Below, in pieces: positions 48,737 through 60,200 of a stretch of DNA of 64,000 bases. Positions within the stretch are counted from its first letter, which is position 1. Every line of letters starts with the position of its first letter. The stretch covers positions 109,425 to 173,424 of the forward strand of contig NMRA01000078.1 of NCBI GenBank assembly GCA_002633005.1. Reading direction: 5' to 3'. Origin of the DNA: Phoronis australis (taxonomy: Eukaryota; Phoronida; Phoronidae). Made by a program: the position numbers and the translations under genes. A model generated the notes under the pieces. It saw only the letters and a list, made by a program, of their open reading frames with translations. It did not search any database and had not been told where the DNA came from.

Positions 48737-49599
48737 CGGACCTAGCTTATTCAGGTTCCAGACTAAGCTTGCATAACCTTGCTAACAATGTGGCAGACGT
48801 CTTAACAGTTTTTGAATGTAACACATGAGCTGCTTCTTCACATGTTAACTGTTTGTCTTTTTTCATATATTTATCATCAAAAATATAATGTACAATAATT
48901 GGAAATAAGCCCAGAACACGCTGGAAAGCATTTTATCTGGCCTGGTTGTTGACATCAGAAAATGCTCAGAGCGTGTGTTCGGGACCTTCAAACAAAGTTG
49001 ACTTGTTCTGGTGAACCATTTTACAATTGCGTTAATTTAACCCTTCCTTTTCCTGGCATTAGTGTTACAATATAGTTGGTCTTTCAAGGTTGATATGTCG
49101 AGTTCCGGAGAAATCAAATGGTTTCTTCCTAGCAGTATTGAGAGGTTGGATCAGTGTGTCTCCAAGCCACTACCACTGCACATGAGAAGTGGAAGGACAT
49201 GTGAGCATAGTTCTCGCACTCTGTAGTATATCAAGCTTGCATACTACGCTTAGAGCGCTTAAAACTGGACAGTACTGACTATTTTTCAAATACAAATCTT
49301 GCAAGTAGCGTCCTAAAAAAACTCAGTCTGATTTATGCCTTAGCAAGATTGAATTTCCACATTTTTTACCAGTTTTGCCAAACTTTTTAGTTGTAGTACC
49401 ATTAATAAGTTACCTGTTGCTGGTGTGAGTCAGGTATGATTACCATAGTAACAGTAACCATGATGACTATTATAGTTGTATGTGAATGACCTCTATTGCT
49501 TGTGCCTGATTATCTAACAGTTTCTGGGACCTGTGTGTATGTTGATCTACCCTGACTCTTCCTCTCTGTTGGCAACTCCTTATTCAGGCTGTGGCTGTA
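48737..49599. other. No gene recognised
   Basis: Unremarkable AT-rich sequence. Confidence 0.4.
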
Positions 49600-49885
49600 A
49601 CACAGTCTCTATGATCTGAGCTTGTTCACTGAATCTAATGCAGTCACTCTGATCTGAGCTTGTTGACTGAATCTAACACAGTCACTATGATCTGTGCTTG
49701 TTGACTGAATCTAACACAGTCACTGTGATCTGTGCTTGTTGACTGAATCTAATGCAGTCACTCTGATCTGAGCTTGTTGACTGAATCTAATGCAGTCACT
49801 CTGATCTGTGCTTGTTGACTGAATCTAACACAGTCACTGTGAACTATGAGTGTTGACTCTGCCGAACACAGTCACTGGGATCTTT
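49600..49885. repeat. 38-bp minisatellite, about 7 copies
   Basis: Unit CTGATCTGAGCTTGTTGACT followed by GAATCTAATGCAGTCACT. Variant positions alternate between copies (GAGC/GTGC, AATG/ACAC). The last copies decay. Confidence 0.9.
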
Positions 49886-50796
49886 TGTTGATCCAGTCAT
49901 ACTACATCACCAGGGGGTTAAGTAATCAGACCCTTATGTTGACCAAATATTGAGATTTAGCTGTTACATTAAAGGTGAACTTCCCAGATAACCCAGTACT
50001 CAGTGTTTACTCGTTCTTACCTGTAAACAAAATTGAATCGTTAGTGCAGGTGTGTTTGATGCTCACAGCTGATCAGAATTGTGTATCTAGTCTGTGTATG
50101 TATTGTGTAACACCATGTGTTGCCTCAACCAATAGTCATGCTCTCTTGGCTATGGCTTGTTTGCCTGGAACATGCATAAAATATAGGATCTTGTTTTTCT
50201 GCCACTTAAGATAATTAATTATCTTTTTATGAGGCAGACTGACTTGACAGAATAGCAGGACATTATTTATTGTTTCAAAATGTCGTCATCTGCTATCACA
50301 TTCGGGAGATCACATAAAGACTTGTTGCATCCATTTTTTACTTGTGTCATATTTTTTCATAAATCAAGTGTAGTTAATAAGGCAGACTAATTATGTCCAC
50401 AAAAGGGAGGAAAGTCCTTTTTATGCATTGCCCCTTCAGAATTGGATTTTGAATATGGGGATTTCTCTCTGTCCTTATTTCTTAGAAATAAATTTTAATG
50501 CGTATTTCAGCACTTATAAGGTGTTTAACACACATCAAGGGTTTTCAAGGCTGATAAATGGCTTGTCTTTCTTGACTCCTGACCAACATGTTTACTTGAG
50601 ACTGGATTGACTTTGAAATTGATCGGTCACATCGCGTGAAATTGGACATAATACTCAAAGCGTGACGTGTGTTTTTTGTCAATTTTTTAGTCTAGTCTCT
50701 TGATTACGGGTCGAGGGATCTCTGGGAAGCAACGTTGTGAGAAATTCTAATAACTGTCATTGGTAATTAAAGCATTTCTTACTTTTTCATTTTCAG
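49886..50796. other. Region just upstream of SLC26 coding start
   Basis: No coding exon seen. A polypyrimidine tract (TTTTTCATTTTCAG) ends at 50796, so the first coding exon is preceded by an intron and the promoter lies further upstream at an unlocated site. Confidence 0.45.
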
Positions 50797-51237
50797 CCAT
50801 GGAGCGTGAAAATCGACCAGAGAAGGCAGTCCCCCGTGAAGTTGCTGCTTTAAGGAGCGACAGTTGGCGACGAAGCTTTGGAATTGGTCGCCGTCGAGAC
50901 AGCGGGAAACGTGACAGTGGGTCAGGGCCGCATGGTAGCAACAGAGACTCATTGATGTCATTCTCAAAACGAGGCCAGGTGACGATACAACGACCAATCT
51001 ACACCGAGACCAAGTTTCACGAAGGTTTCACTGCAGACTCGAGACCTCAGGGTTCTCTGAAGGATACTGTGAGGAAACGGCTACGCGACTCGTGCGCGTG
51101 TTCTAAAGACTGTACAAAGAATTTCTTCCTCCATCTATTCCCGTTCTTGACCATACTGAAAGGCTACACCATCAAGAAGGACTTTGTGAGTGACATTATA
51201 TCCGGCCTCACAGTCGGAATCATGCACATTCCTCAGG
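50797..51237 (+). CDS. SLC26A: SLC26 exon 1 (start codon)
   Basis: Begins after TTTTCAG with CC then ATGG (start at 50799, good Kozak context). It encodes 146 residues, from MERENRPEK to the first transmembrane helix ...VGIMHIPQ, and ends in phase 1 before GTAAGT. The N-tail 18-60 is rich in Arg and Ser. Confidence 0.92.
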
Positions 51238-54200
51238 GTAAGTCACCACCAGGTGTCTCTCACCGCATAAGCCCAGGAAACACATTTCTTCATGCTTTCC
51301 TAATGTCGCCCGTAGATTTTCGTAGTGGATATACAGAATTGTAATACGTACATATTAGGGTTATGTATAGGGTTTTAATTCTTCAAATTTTAATGTTAAA
51401 AAGTATGAGGAAAATAATTATGGTTATGAGTTTTTATACTGTTCCTCTGCATTTAAGATACATACTGCAGTTTGACACTTTGGTGACACAGAGTAAGTTG
51501 GTAACAAATGGGAACATTTAGGAAATTGCATTTCATGGAACATGAAAACAGCATTTCATCTTATTTAGCTGGCTTGAAAAACCAAAAACGAATTAGGCCT
51601 CTTACTCTCATAAAACCAGTCTCGTAGTATTCCTCAACGCGATAGCATTTTATTTTTGTTACATAACTCCTGAAGCATTTTGTCAAGTCGCTAATGATTT
51701 TGCTGTTCACACTGGTAATGGAATCACGGCAAGGGATATTATTAGACCGATGTCATGAGAGTAAAAGACCTTTCCATTTTTATCCAGCTAAACACGACGG
51801 AATGCAGCTTTAACATATCAGTTATTGGTGACTGACACAGAATAACATTTAGTAAATTTATGTTTTTTCGTTCATCGTCAATTGTAGTCATTATTGTGGT
51901 GGGAAAAATTGCTTTAAATTTCACTCCATTTGATTGATTAACTCAATAAATTCTCCATTATGTTCTATGATACTGTGATTAAAGGCTACTTGTTGATTTA
52001 ACGCAGAAGATTAAACTTTAAGTAATACGTAATCAATATTTCTAGTATTTGATGATGACTGTAAACGCATTGGGAGCAGTGTTTTTCATAATTAAACCGC
52101 AACTTTGTAAAACAGACTGCAGGTCTGATAATGCGAAATAAACAGTTGCACGAACTGTATACAATGGATGACAAAATGACATCCCACCACTTTAAACCAT
52201 GTTCTTGAAATATACAGCAAGCACAATCAAACTTGTGCAGGATATACGTTTTTAGGTTTTATGCAGCGCAGCCCTGGCCTGTAACAAGACTCGAATCTAG
52301 CACTGACCAACAGCGTGTAAACTTTCAAATTTTAAGCATTGTGATCGGTCAATTTTTGTGTCGAGTCTAGAGTTAAGTTTGCAGTTCATGGTCCCAGGCG
52401 TGCATGCACCATTTCTGTTAGCACCTGTCTGTCTCTTATAGGTATGGCCTACGCCCTCCTGGCCAGTATGTCGCCTGTCAACGGGCTTTATGTATCATTC
52501 TTTCCCGTCCTTGTGTATTTCTTCTTCGGCAGTTCAAGACACATATCTATTGGTAAGTATGTTCAGTGTGTAGGAAGATGACCGTGTCTCTAAGGTTTGT
52601 GACAAAAGACACGCAATCTAGTGTCGAATAGCATTATGCAGGTCTTGGAATTTTCCTCTTTTAAGAGATATTCCTCTTATTTGATTTTCATTTTCCTCTT
52701 CATCTCGTTCTTATCATTATTTTGACTCTTAGTGCAAAAACATTTATTTCAATTAAATTTTACAACACAAAAATATGTCTATCACATAAACCTATTTGTT
52801 GAACGATACATCACCTGGAAAATTTTCCTCTTATTTTTGTCATGGGGACAGGGTGTTCCAAGCCATGGGGACAGGGTATTCCGAGTCATGGGGACAGGGT
52901 ATTCCAAGTCATGGGGACAGGGTGTTCCAAATCGAGGGGACAGGGTGTTCCAAGTCATGGGGACAGGGTCATTCCAAGTCATGGGGACAGGGTCATTCCA
53001 AGTCATGGGACGGAATGTTCCAAGTCATGGGGACGGGATGTTCCAAGTCATGGGGACAGGGTATTCCAAGTCCTGATTATGTTTAGAAGGCTGATTTAAT
53101 AAATTTAGCGAAAAAGAAAAACAGAAGAATTTGTTCTCCAGCACACAAGGTCAACTAAAATGAACAACGACATTAAAAGGCATTTGTGTACATAAAATCT
53201 AGTCATGAATTCACACAATCTTGTGTTGTATTGCTGGGGTCATAAAATGCAAGCTAGGATTTTACAATTACTCACGTAAGACAGTATGCATGCGATAGTA
53301 GGATAATAGACACTTATTTTGAGGCTGCACAAAAGCAAAATAGAAAATTTCAAAAATAATTTTGAATTCAATTTCAAGTTTATAAATCAAACATTTTTCT
53401 TTGGTGAAACGCATGCTTACAACAGCGTACATGAATCCATTTAATTCAGCTAAAACTATTCCAACAATCCCTCACAGTGATAGTGAATTTTGAGAACCAG
53501 TTTGATGCCTGATATTCAGTGGAGAAAACTGGTTCTCAAAATAAGGGACCCCTGAAAGTGTTGACTATTGCCTCTCCCTCTCCTCCCTCCCTCCCTCCCT
53601 CCCTCCCTCCCTCTCTTTCTATTGTGTTGGTGAGTTGTTGACCCGCTGAGCTGTTGACGATGAGATAATCCACATGTTCTTGCTATTTCATCTGGCACTT
53701 TGATCACATTCCAAGATTAACTTGTAGATCAATCAACAGTGTGATAGTGTTAACTGATAAACAAGAGGACAGAGAGTGTGTACACTGACTGAATATGGAA
53801 ACACTGATACTCTAACCTGGCTGAACTTTCACCCCTGGGATATGTTGCCTTTGAATCTTCTTCATTGAAAAAAACTTTTGTCTAGAAAAATGTTCAAATT
53901 TTGCTAACTTTGGAACATCATATCTCAGAAAGGGTTCATCGGATTCATATGAAACTTTTGGATTTTATGCTTTATGGTCTGTCATCCAAAATGCTGATAG
54001 AAATTGTTCTTAAAAATTTTCACTTTTCAGGAGTGTCTTCAAAATAGCACTTTGATGTTTTTCATGTAAAAAAGTTGCATAAAAAACACAATGGGAGGTT
54101 TTTGATGTTTCGTCTTGGAACATTTCTTTCAAATGAAATTTTGCCTTGTTGTTGATAACATTGTTTTGCTGTGATTGTACCTTTGTTTTTTCGCTAAATT

Positions 54201-57200
54201 GTGCTAAAATGACATTTGTATGAAGTTAAAGCTAAAAAATACAACTTCTTTATCAAGAAACGCCACACGCAACCAACTTGCTACTTTTTGCCATTTCCAG
54301 TCATGTGGTAAGGGTCCAACAAATAATCGAATTGTAATCGAATCGTCATACCGCAACAACGGATTTCGATATCGCTATTTTGATTTGATTCTTTGTTCCA
54401 ATTTTTGCCATTAGGTGTCTTGTTTGTATCTTTTCAAGAGTATTACTGAGGTATTGAACAAATAAAGAACTCGGATCATTCATTAGTTGGAATCTTATCA
54501 TATTCAACAATTTTGTTGCTAAAATTGATACAAGTGTTTAGGTAACTTCTTATATTTGAGATAAAATGAATTAATTTGACAAACAAGAATCGAACTGAAA
54601 ACAATCAAATTCCTCTTAAAAAGAATCGAATTGTATCAAAGTTGTAAAAATGTGTATGGTCCCACCTATAAGTGTTGGCACTGGGCTCTGTCTACAGGTA
54701 CGTTTGCTGTCATTTGTTTGATGGTTGGTTCAGTCGTAGAGCGAGAGTGCCCTGATTCTGAGGATGAAGTATCAACCAATTACACGCTAATTGTCAACGA
54801 CACCAGTGGCTATGGTAACGACACGGCCACCACTAATGGTGGAGGGGACAGTTGCAAAGTCAAGGTCGCTGTCACTCTAACTCTGATGGTCGGAGTGTTT
54901 CAGGTGAGTGTTGTTTCTCATTCTGATCGTGGACATTTCTTGCTTTTTAAATTCTTAAAGTGAAGAAATTACTTTCTGCCGCAAACGACTGGTTTGCTCT
55001 GTGGTAATTCTTCATTTCGCGCACAAATTCTGTTTTAAATTTTTTCCTCAAAAATAAAGTTTAGTTACACTTTAGTCTATTACAAGCGTGGTTTTCAGTG
55101 TGCGTAGATGTCCTAAAAAGCAACGTTTTCTTAAGTTATCATTATTTGCTAAAAGGCCACCGAAAAATGGAAAATTAACTATGTTCATTGGTAATTGTTT
55201 TGTGCAAGATAAGCGGAAAATTACCGCATACTTACCAGAGTATTAAAATGATCTTTTCATGTTCCTTGCTCAAAGATTAGTGGTGATTTCTTTGTTTGGG
55301 CAGAAATGACAGTTTGTTATTTTCTGACGCCACGCTCGGCACAAAGAGACCCACCGTGTAAAGCCATTATGATCTGATACGACCCCAATCTGCAGTATCT
55401 TGACCTCATCTCTCACATTTCGTTCAGTTGCTGATGGGTATCCTCCGGATGGGCTTCGTCACAATCTACCTGTCTCAACCTCTGGTCAGTGGCTTCACCA
55501 CAGGAGCTGCATGCCACGTCCTTACTAGTCAGATCAAGTACATTCTCGGCATTGTTCCGCGTGAGAGATTCAACGGTGCATTCAAATTGATCAAGGTAAG
55601 TTGTGGTATGGTTTCTCTTCATGCGTCTGCTTTAATTTTAAGTTAATTCGTAGATTTTATATTTGCTTTAATTTATTGAAATTCTTGAATAAATTCACAC
55701 ACTCTATTGAGAAGTCCCTTGGAATGGTGGAAAACGCTTAAAAAGTTGCATATATGATGCTGTCAGAGACAATTCGTACATATGCAATGAGACCTTAAAA
55801 GTGATCTGATAATAATTCACACAACCCGTGCCTTCTAAAATTTTTAAATTCAAAATAAGACGAGGACTACAATTAGTAGATGCGCAAATTATAAATAAAA
55901 ATAGTATTTGTTTGAAAGGGTTAATAAAAAATAAATGAGATTTTATTTTAATTTGCAGTTTATGCTGGTGTACAATATTAGCTATCTTGCTTTTATGTGA
56001 TCTGCCTTGCATACATGAACTGAAACCTTTGCTCTTATTTGCCCGATACCTGGTGCAATAGTCTATTGTATACACCTGCCCCATCTGTGCTTCAACCACT
56101 GGTCTATGGCATGATTATATTTCAACTCGATGTCAAACTCAAGCTAAAACAAAGGCCAGTCTTATCTAATATACCGTATTTGCCCTAATAAGCACCCACC
56201 CATGACCCTCTAAGTGCCCCCCCATGCATTTTCAGACTTTGCTAAAATTAGCGCCCAGACCATGAACGTGTACATTGCGAAAAATGCCTTACCTAATAAC
56301 AGTTCTAAAGTTCTAAACTAACGTCTTCAGTTTATCAATAAAGGCTTGAAATTGTCCGCTTTTAAGAGGATTTCCTCTTGTTTGGTTTTGATTTTCTCTT
56401 ATTTGATTTCCAGATTCCTCTTTTTGCATCTCTTTTTTATCTTTATTTTGACTGTATTCATACAAAAACGTTTATTTCAGTTAAATTTTATAACACAAAA
56501 GATTTCTATCAGAGAAGCCTACTTGTGGAATGACATATCACCTGGAAAATTTTCCTTTTTCTTGTCATTGGTCATTCCAAGTTGTGATGTGTGCAGTTTT
56601 GATTACCTTGTGTATCGGTCACTCTAATATTGCTATTTCAGAACTACATCGAATTGTTTTCCCAAATTGAACACATCGTATGGGCAGAACTGATCGCCTC
56701 TTGTATCTGCATACTAGTCATAGCTCTAACCAAGGAGTGTATCAACGCACGGTTCAAATCCAAGATGAAGATGCCCGTACCCATAGATCTCATAATTGTA
56801 AGTGATAAAAATTCTCATTCCTATACCGTGTGCTTTCTGTAGCCTAGCTGTTGAAAATGAAATTATTAAATGAATTAATATTTAAATGTCATGTCATAAA
56901 CTTAAGTTCAATTGTCGTCATATCGTCTCTTGCGTACAAATAATTGGAAACATAGTGTACAATAGCCACATCCTGAAACTCCACACTGCCACTCAGAAAT
57001 TTTGGAAATTACCCACAATGCTGTGGAGAATAGCTGCTGTTGCACACTGAGTTGCAATGGTGAAATCATTAAAACTGACAAACTTAGAAGCGGGTTCATT
57101 TGGTGGATTACCATTTGAAACCTAATTCAGACATGCAAAGCATTTTTTCCTCCATGAAAAAGTTGGGTTGGTTTCACGCTGCACCTAATATTCTGTGTCC

Positions 57201-60200
57201 TAAGTTGTGAGCAGTTGTATCGTTGTTATAGTAACCGCGTAACGTTCCCTTTTGCAGGTCGTACTCGGCACACTCATTTCCCACTTCGTGCATCTTCACG
57301 AAACATTTCAAGTAAGAATTGTTGGAGATATACCTACTGGGTATGTATTTGTTGAGAGTCTTGTTTAGACCTTCACTTGTTCTCATGGTGAGCTAGTGTT
57401 TATAAGCACCTTGATAACCCCCCATTCTTGATGGAGGCTGGTCCTCACCTTACCAAGGACATCAGGACATCTTAGTGTTAGTGTGTGGATATTTGTAGAG
57501 TTTAACACTATACGTTTTTTTTACTTTGCTATGAAGTATTATTTTATCTGAGCTGTACGTGATATGGTTTGTAAAATGGTAATGACTGTTAACTGGCGCG
57601 TGGATTGTTAGTGCAAAATGGCGGATTTCAAAACTTTCCCACTACCATATTTGATCGTGTAATTCACTCTTTGGTTGATTGACGTCAGACTTTTTACTGG
57701 ATTGTCTTCAGCAACCTGGTCAGCAATTACTATGACCTTGATAAGGTGAATGAACAGTGCCCTCCATTGGTACATTTCCTCATTGCTTCTTATTTCAGCT
57801 TCCCCATTCCTCAGCCACCCAAAGCCCACCTGTTGGGAGATGTTGCTATGGATGCCTTTGTGATTGCCATAGTATCATTCGCCGTCTCCGTGTCATTGGC
57901 CAAGATATTGGCGAAGAAAAATAACTACGAGATCGATTCAAATCAGGTCAGTCACAGATGGAACACATGGTGTTAAGTTTGTTTAGAATAAAACTAGGTG
58001 AAAAGGTTGTCTTGGATGTGTGTTCATATTGTGAAAAATATTGCTGCGCAATGTGGTCGTAACTAACATGGCAGCAACACCGATTAGAATTTGGATGTTC
58101 AGTGACTACTCATCTGCCACTAATGGGATCTGATTTGGACCCACAAACGGGAACAGAAATGCACAGTCACGTCACTTTTTCAAAAATTTTCAAGTTTTGG
58201 ACTTTCTTCCGGTTCAGGTAAACACGGGGACAATTCCACACCTGAAATGTTTACAAAATTACGGGTTTGGTTTGTTGGTGTACCCCTATAACAGTTGCAG
58301 CCATTGTATGCCTCTGGGTAATTAAGAAAGATTCAGATTAACCAAGTCCATGGCCAGGTAATAATTTTCGAAGTGCTTTTAATAGTAATTTACAGTGCTA
58401 CTTTAATTTGGCCCGATTATTGTAATTGTTTTTAACTTTTAATTTTATTTGACGGCTCAAAATGTCAAAATGACGTCACACTAAACAAGCAAATAAGTTA
58501 GGGAGTTTGGTATGCTCAGGAATTTCAACTATCCAGAGAATGTGTATTGGATACGTGAGACAGTCTGTCATGACTAAATCGTTATATTGGATTTTCCATT
58601 TGACGGAAATGGAAATAGTTTTCAAAAATGGTAAAAAAAAGAAGCAAAAAGTTCAGAAACCTTCGTCATGAAAAATACGAAATGTAACAACACGACTCAA
58701 TTCAAGGACTGTTGCTGTAAAATGTCACCAATGTAGGACACAATATGGCCGACAGGTGACACGTTTTTTCTCATATTTTCATAAATGATGTGTAGTAACA
58801 AATTAGTGCTTTGCCGTATCCAAGTCCTATACCAAAGCTACAAAGAGACAGTATTTTTGAAAAATTGTGATCAATCACAACAATTTTTGAAACCCTTGAA
58901 AAACGAAGAAAGTTTCTATTCCGGCAGTTGTTTGTCCGAAACTGGTGAGATTTTACCGTGTTTATGAACTGATTTTAAAAATCTTAAATGTGCTTCAGTG
59001 CCTGTTGACGACTCAGTGGATCAGTATATGACCGCCGATGTCAGATGATTCTTCAAATAATTTGCTCACAGTGCCCTCACGTCTCCGGTTGTGTGTTACA
59101 GGAACTAGTGGCCCATGGTATGACCAACATTGTCAGTTCATTCTTCAACTGTTTCACGGCCTCAGGCTCCTTGTCCAGAAGTCTGGTCCAGGAAACAATG
59201 GGGGGTAAAACTCAGGTAGGGCACTCGTAAAGAGATTGATGAGTGTATTAGTTGTCATGACGACTAGGTTGTCTTTCTGTGAGTATTTGTAACATTTGTT
59301 ATGATTGGTGCACAGCTTGTCCAGGATGGAATAAACAGGTCGTAGTAATACACTTATGAATTAATTTATTTTGTCTTTGTTGTGCAAATCTATCAAATAC
59401 TCATTAGTTTCGCTAACCAGCGAAAGGTTTCTTTTACTTTTATGTAACCGTAGCGACACAAATATTGCCTAACATTTGTAACACACTAACAGTTGTTTGA
59501 ATATTGTTCAAGGCAGGTAACTTGCTAAGAACTTGTAGTTCATTTCACGGCTAATGAGAGACTGAGCTAATTATTCATGTCTTACAATATATCCAGCTAG
59601 ATGGCACTACTAGTACTACAATGTGATTAACATGCACAACATGACCACTTACTTCCCCTATAGGTGGCAGGCCTGGTCTCCTCCAGTCTAGTCCTGATTG
59701 TGTTGTTGGCTATTGGACAGTACTTTAGGTCACTACCAAATGTAAGTATTAGACATTACTCGTCAGTAGATGTAGACCTGACAAGTCGAAGTGATCGCAA
59801 TTTCGATGTTTTCTCCTTAAGAGGAACGTAAAGGCAGTGATATTTAAGGTCAGTGGTATTTACTGTTCTGTTCACTGATCAATGGACCAAGTACAAGGTT
59901 CCAAGTTTCTCATGGTATTAACTTGAATATTTACCGTGTTGTGATGGAATTGGAAAATGAGACTGTAACTTTTTTCATTATCTCTTTGTATGGACCCGTA
60001 CAATCTGTGACGCTTGTCTTGTCTGTTTACAGTGTGTCCTGGCTTCCATCATTGTGGTTGCTCTGAAGGGAATGTTTCTACAGTTCAAGGACTTGAAACA
60101 CTACTGGAACATCAGCAAATATGACTTTGTAAGTTTACGCTGGTGTTGCTACTTTTAAATTTGTTGTCTTTTGTTGTCATGTCTGCACTGAAATTTTCAG

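Larger units (their letters stand above)
53082..54697. other. SLC26 intron 2 remainder
   Basis: Contains a hairpin repeat (53488-53541) and a CTCC microsatellite (53571-53620). Otherwise AT-rich with no exon. Confidence 0.5.

Noticed and set aside
49600-49885. CRISPR-like regular array
   Set aside because: Direct head-to-tail units with no unique spacers, in a eukaryotic genome; ordinary minisatellite.
52732-53099. Plus-strand frames with repeated Gly/Trp/Ser-rich peptides
   Set aside because: Translation of the minisatellite inside MITE copy 7; three frames are equally open.
57312-57320. Splice donor GTAAGAATT inside SLC26 exon 6
   Set aside because: Its use would delete the conserved [10 protein letters not shown] segment and break the phase with exon 7; the GTATGT at 57341 fits.
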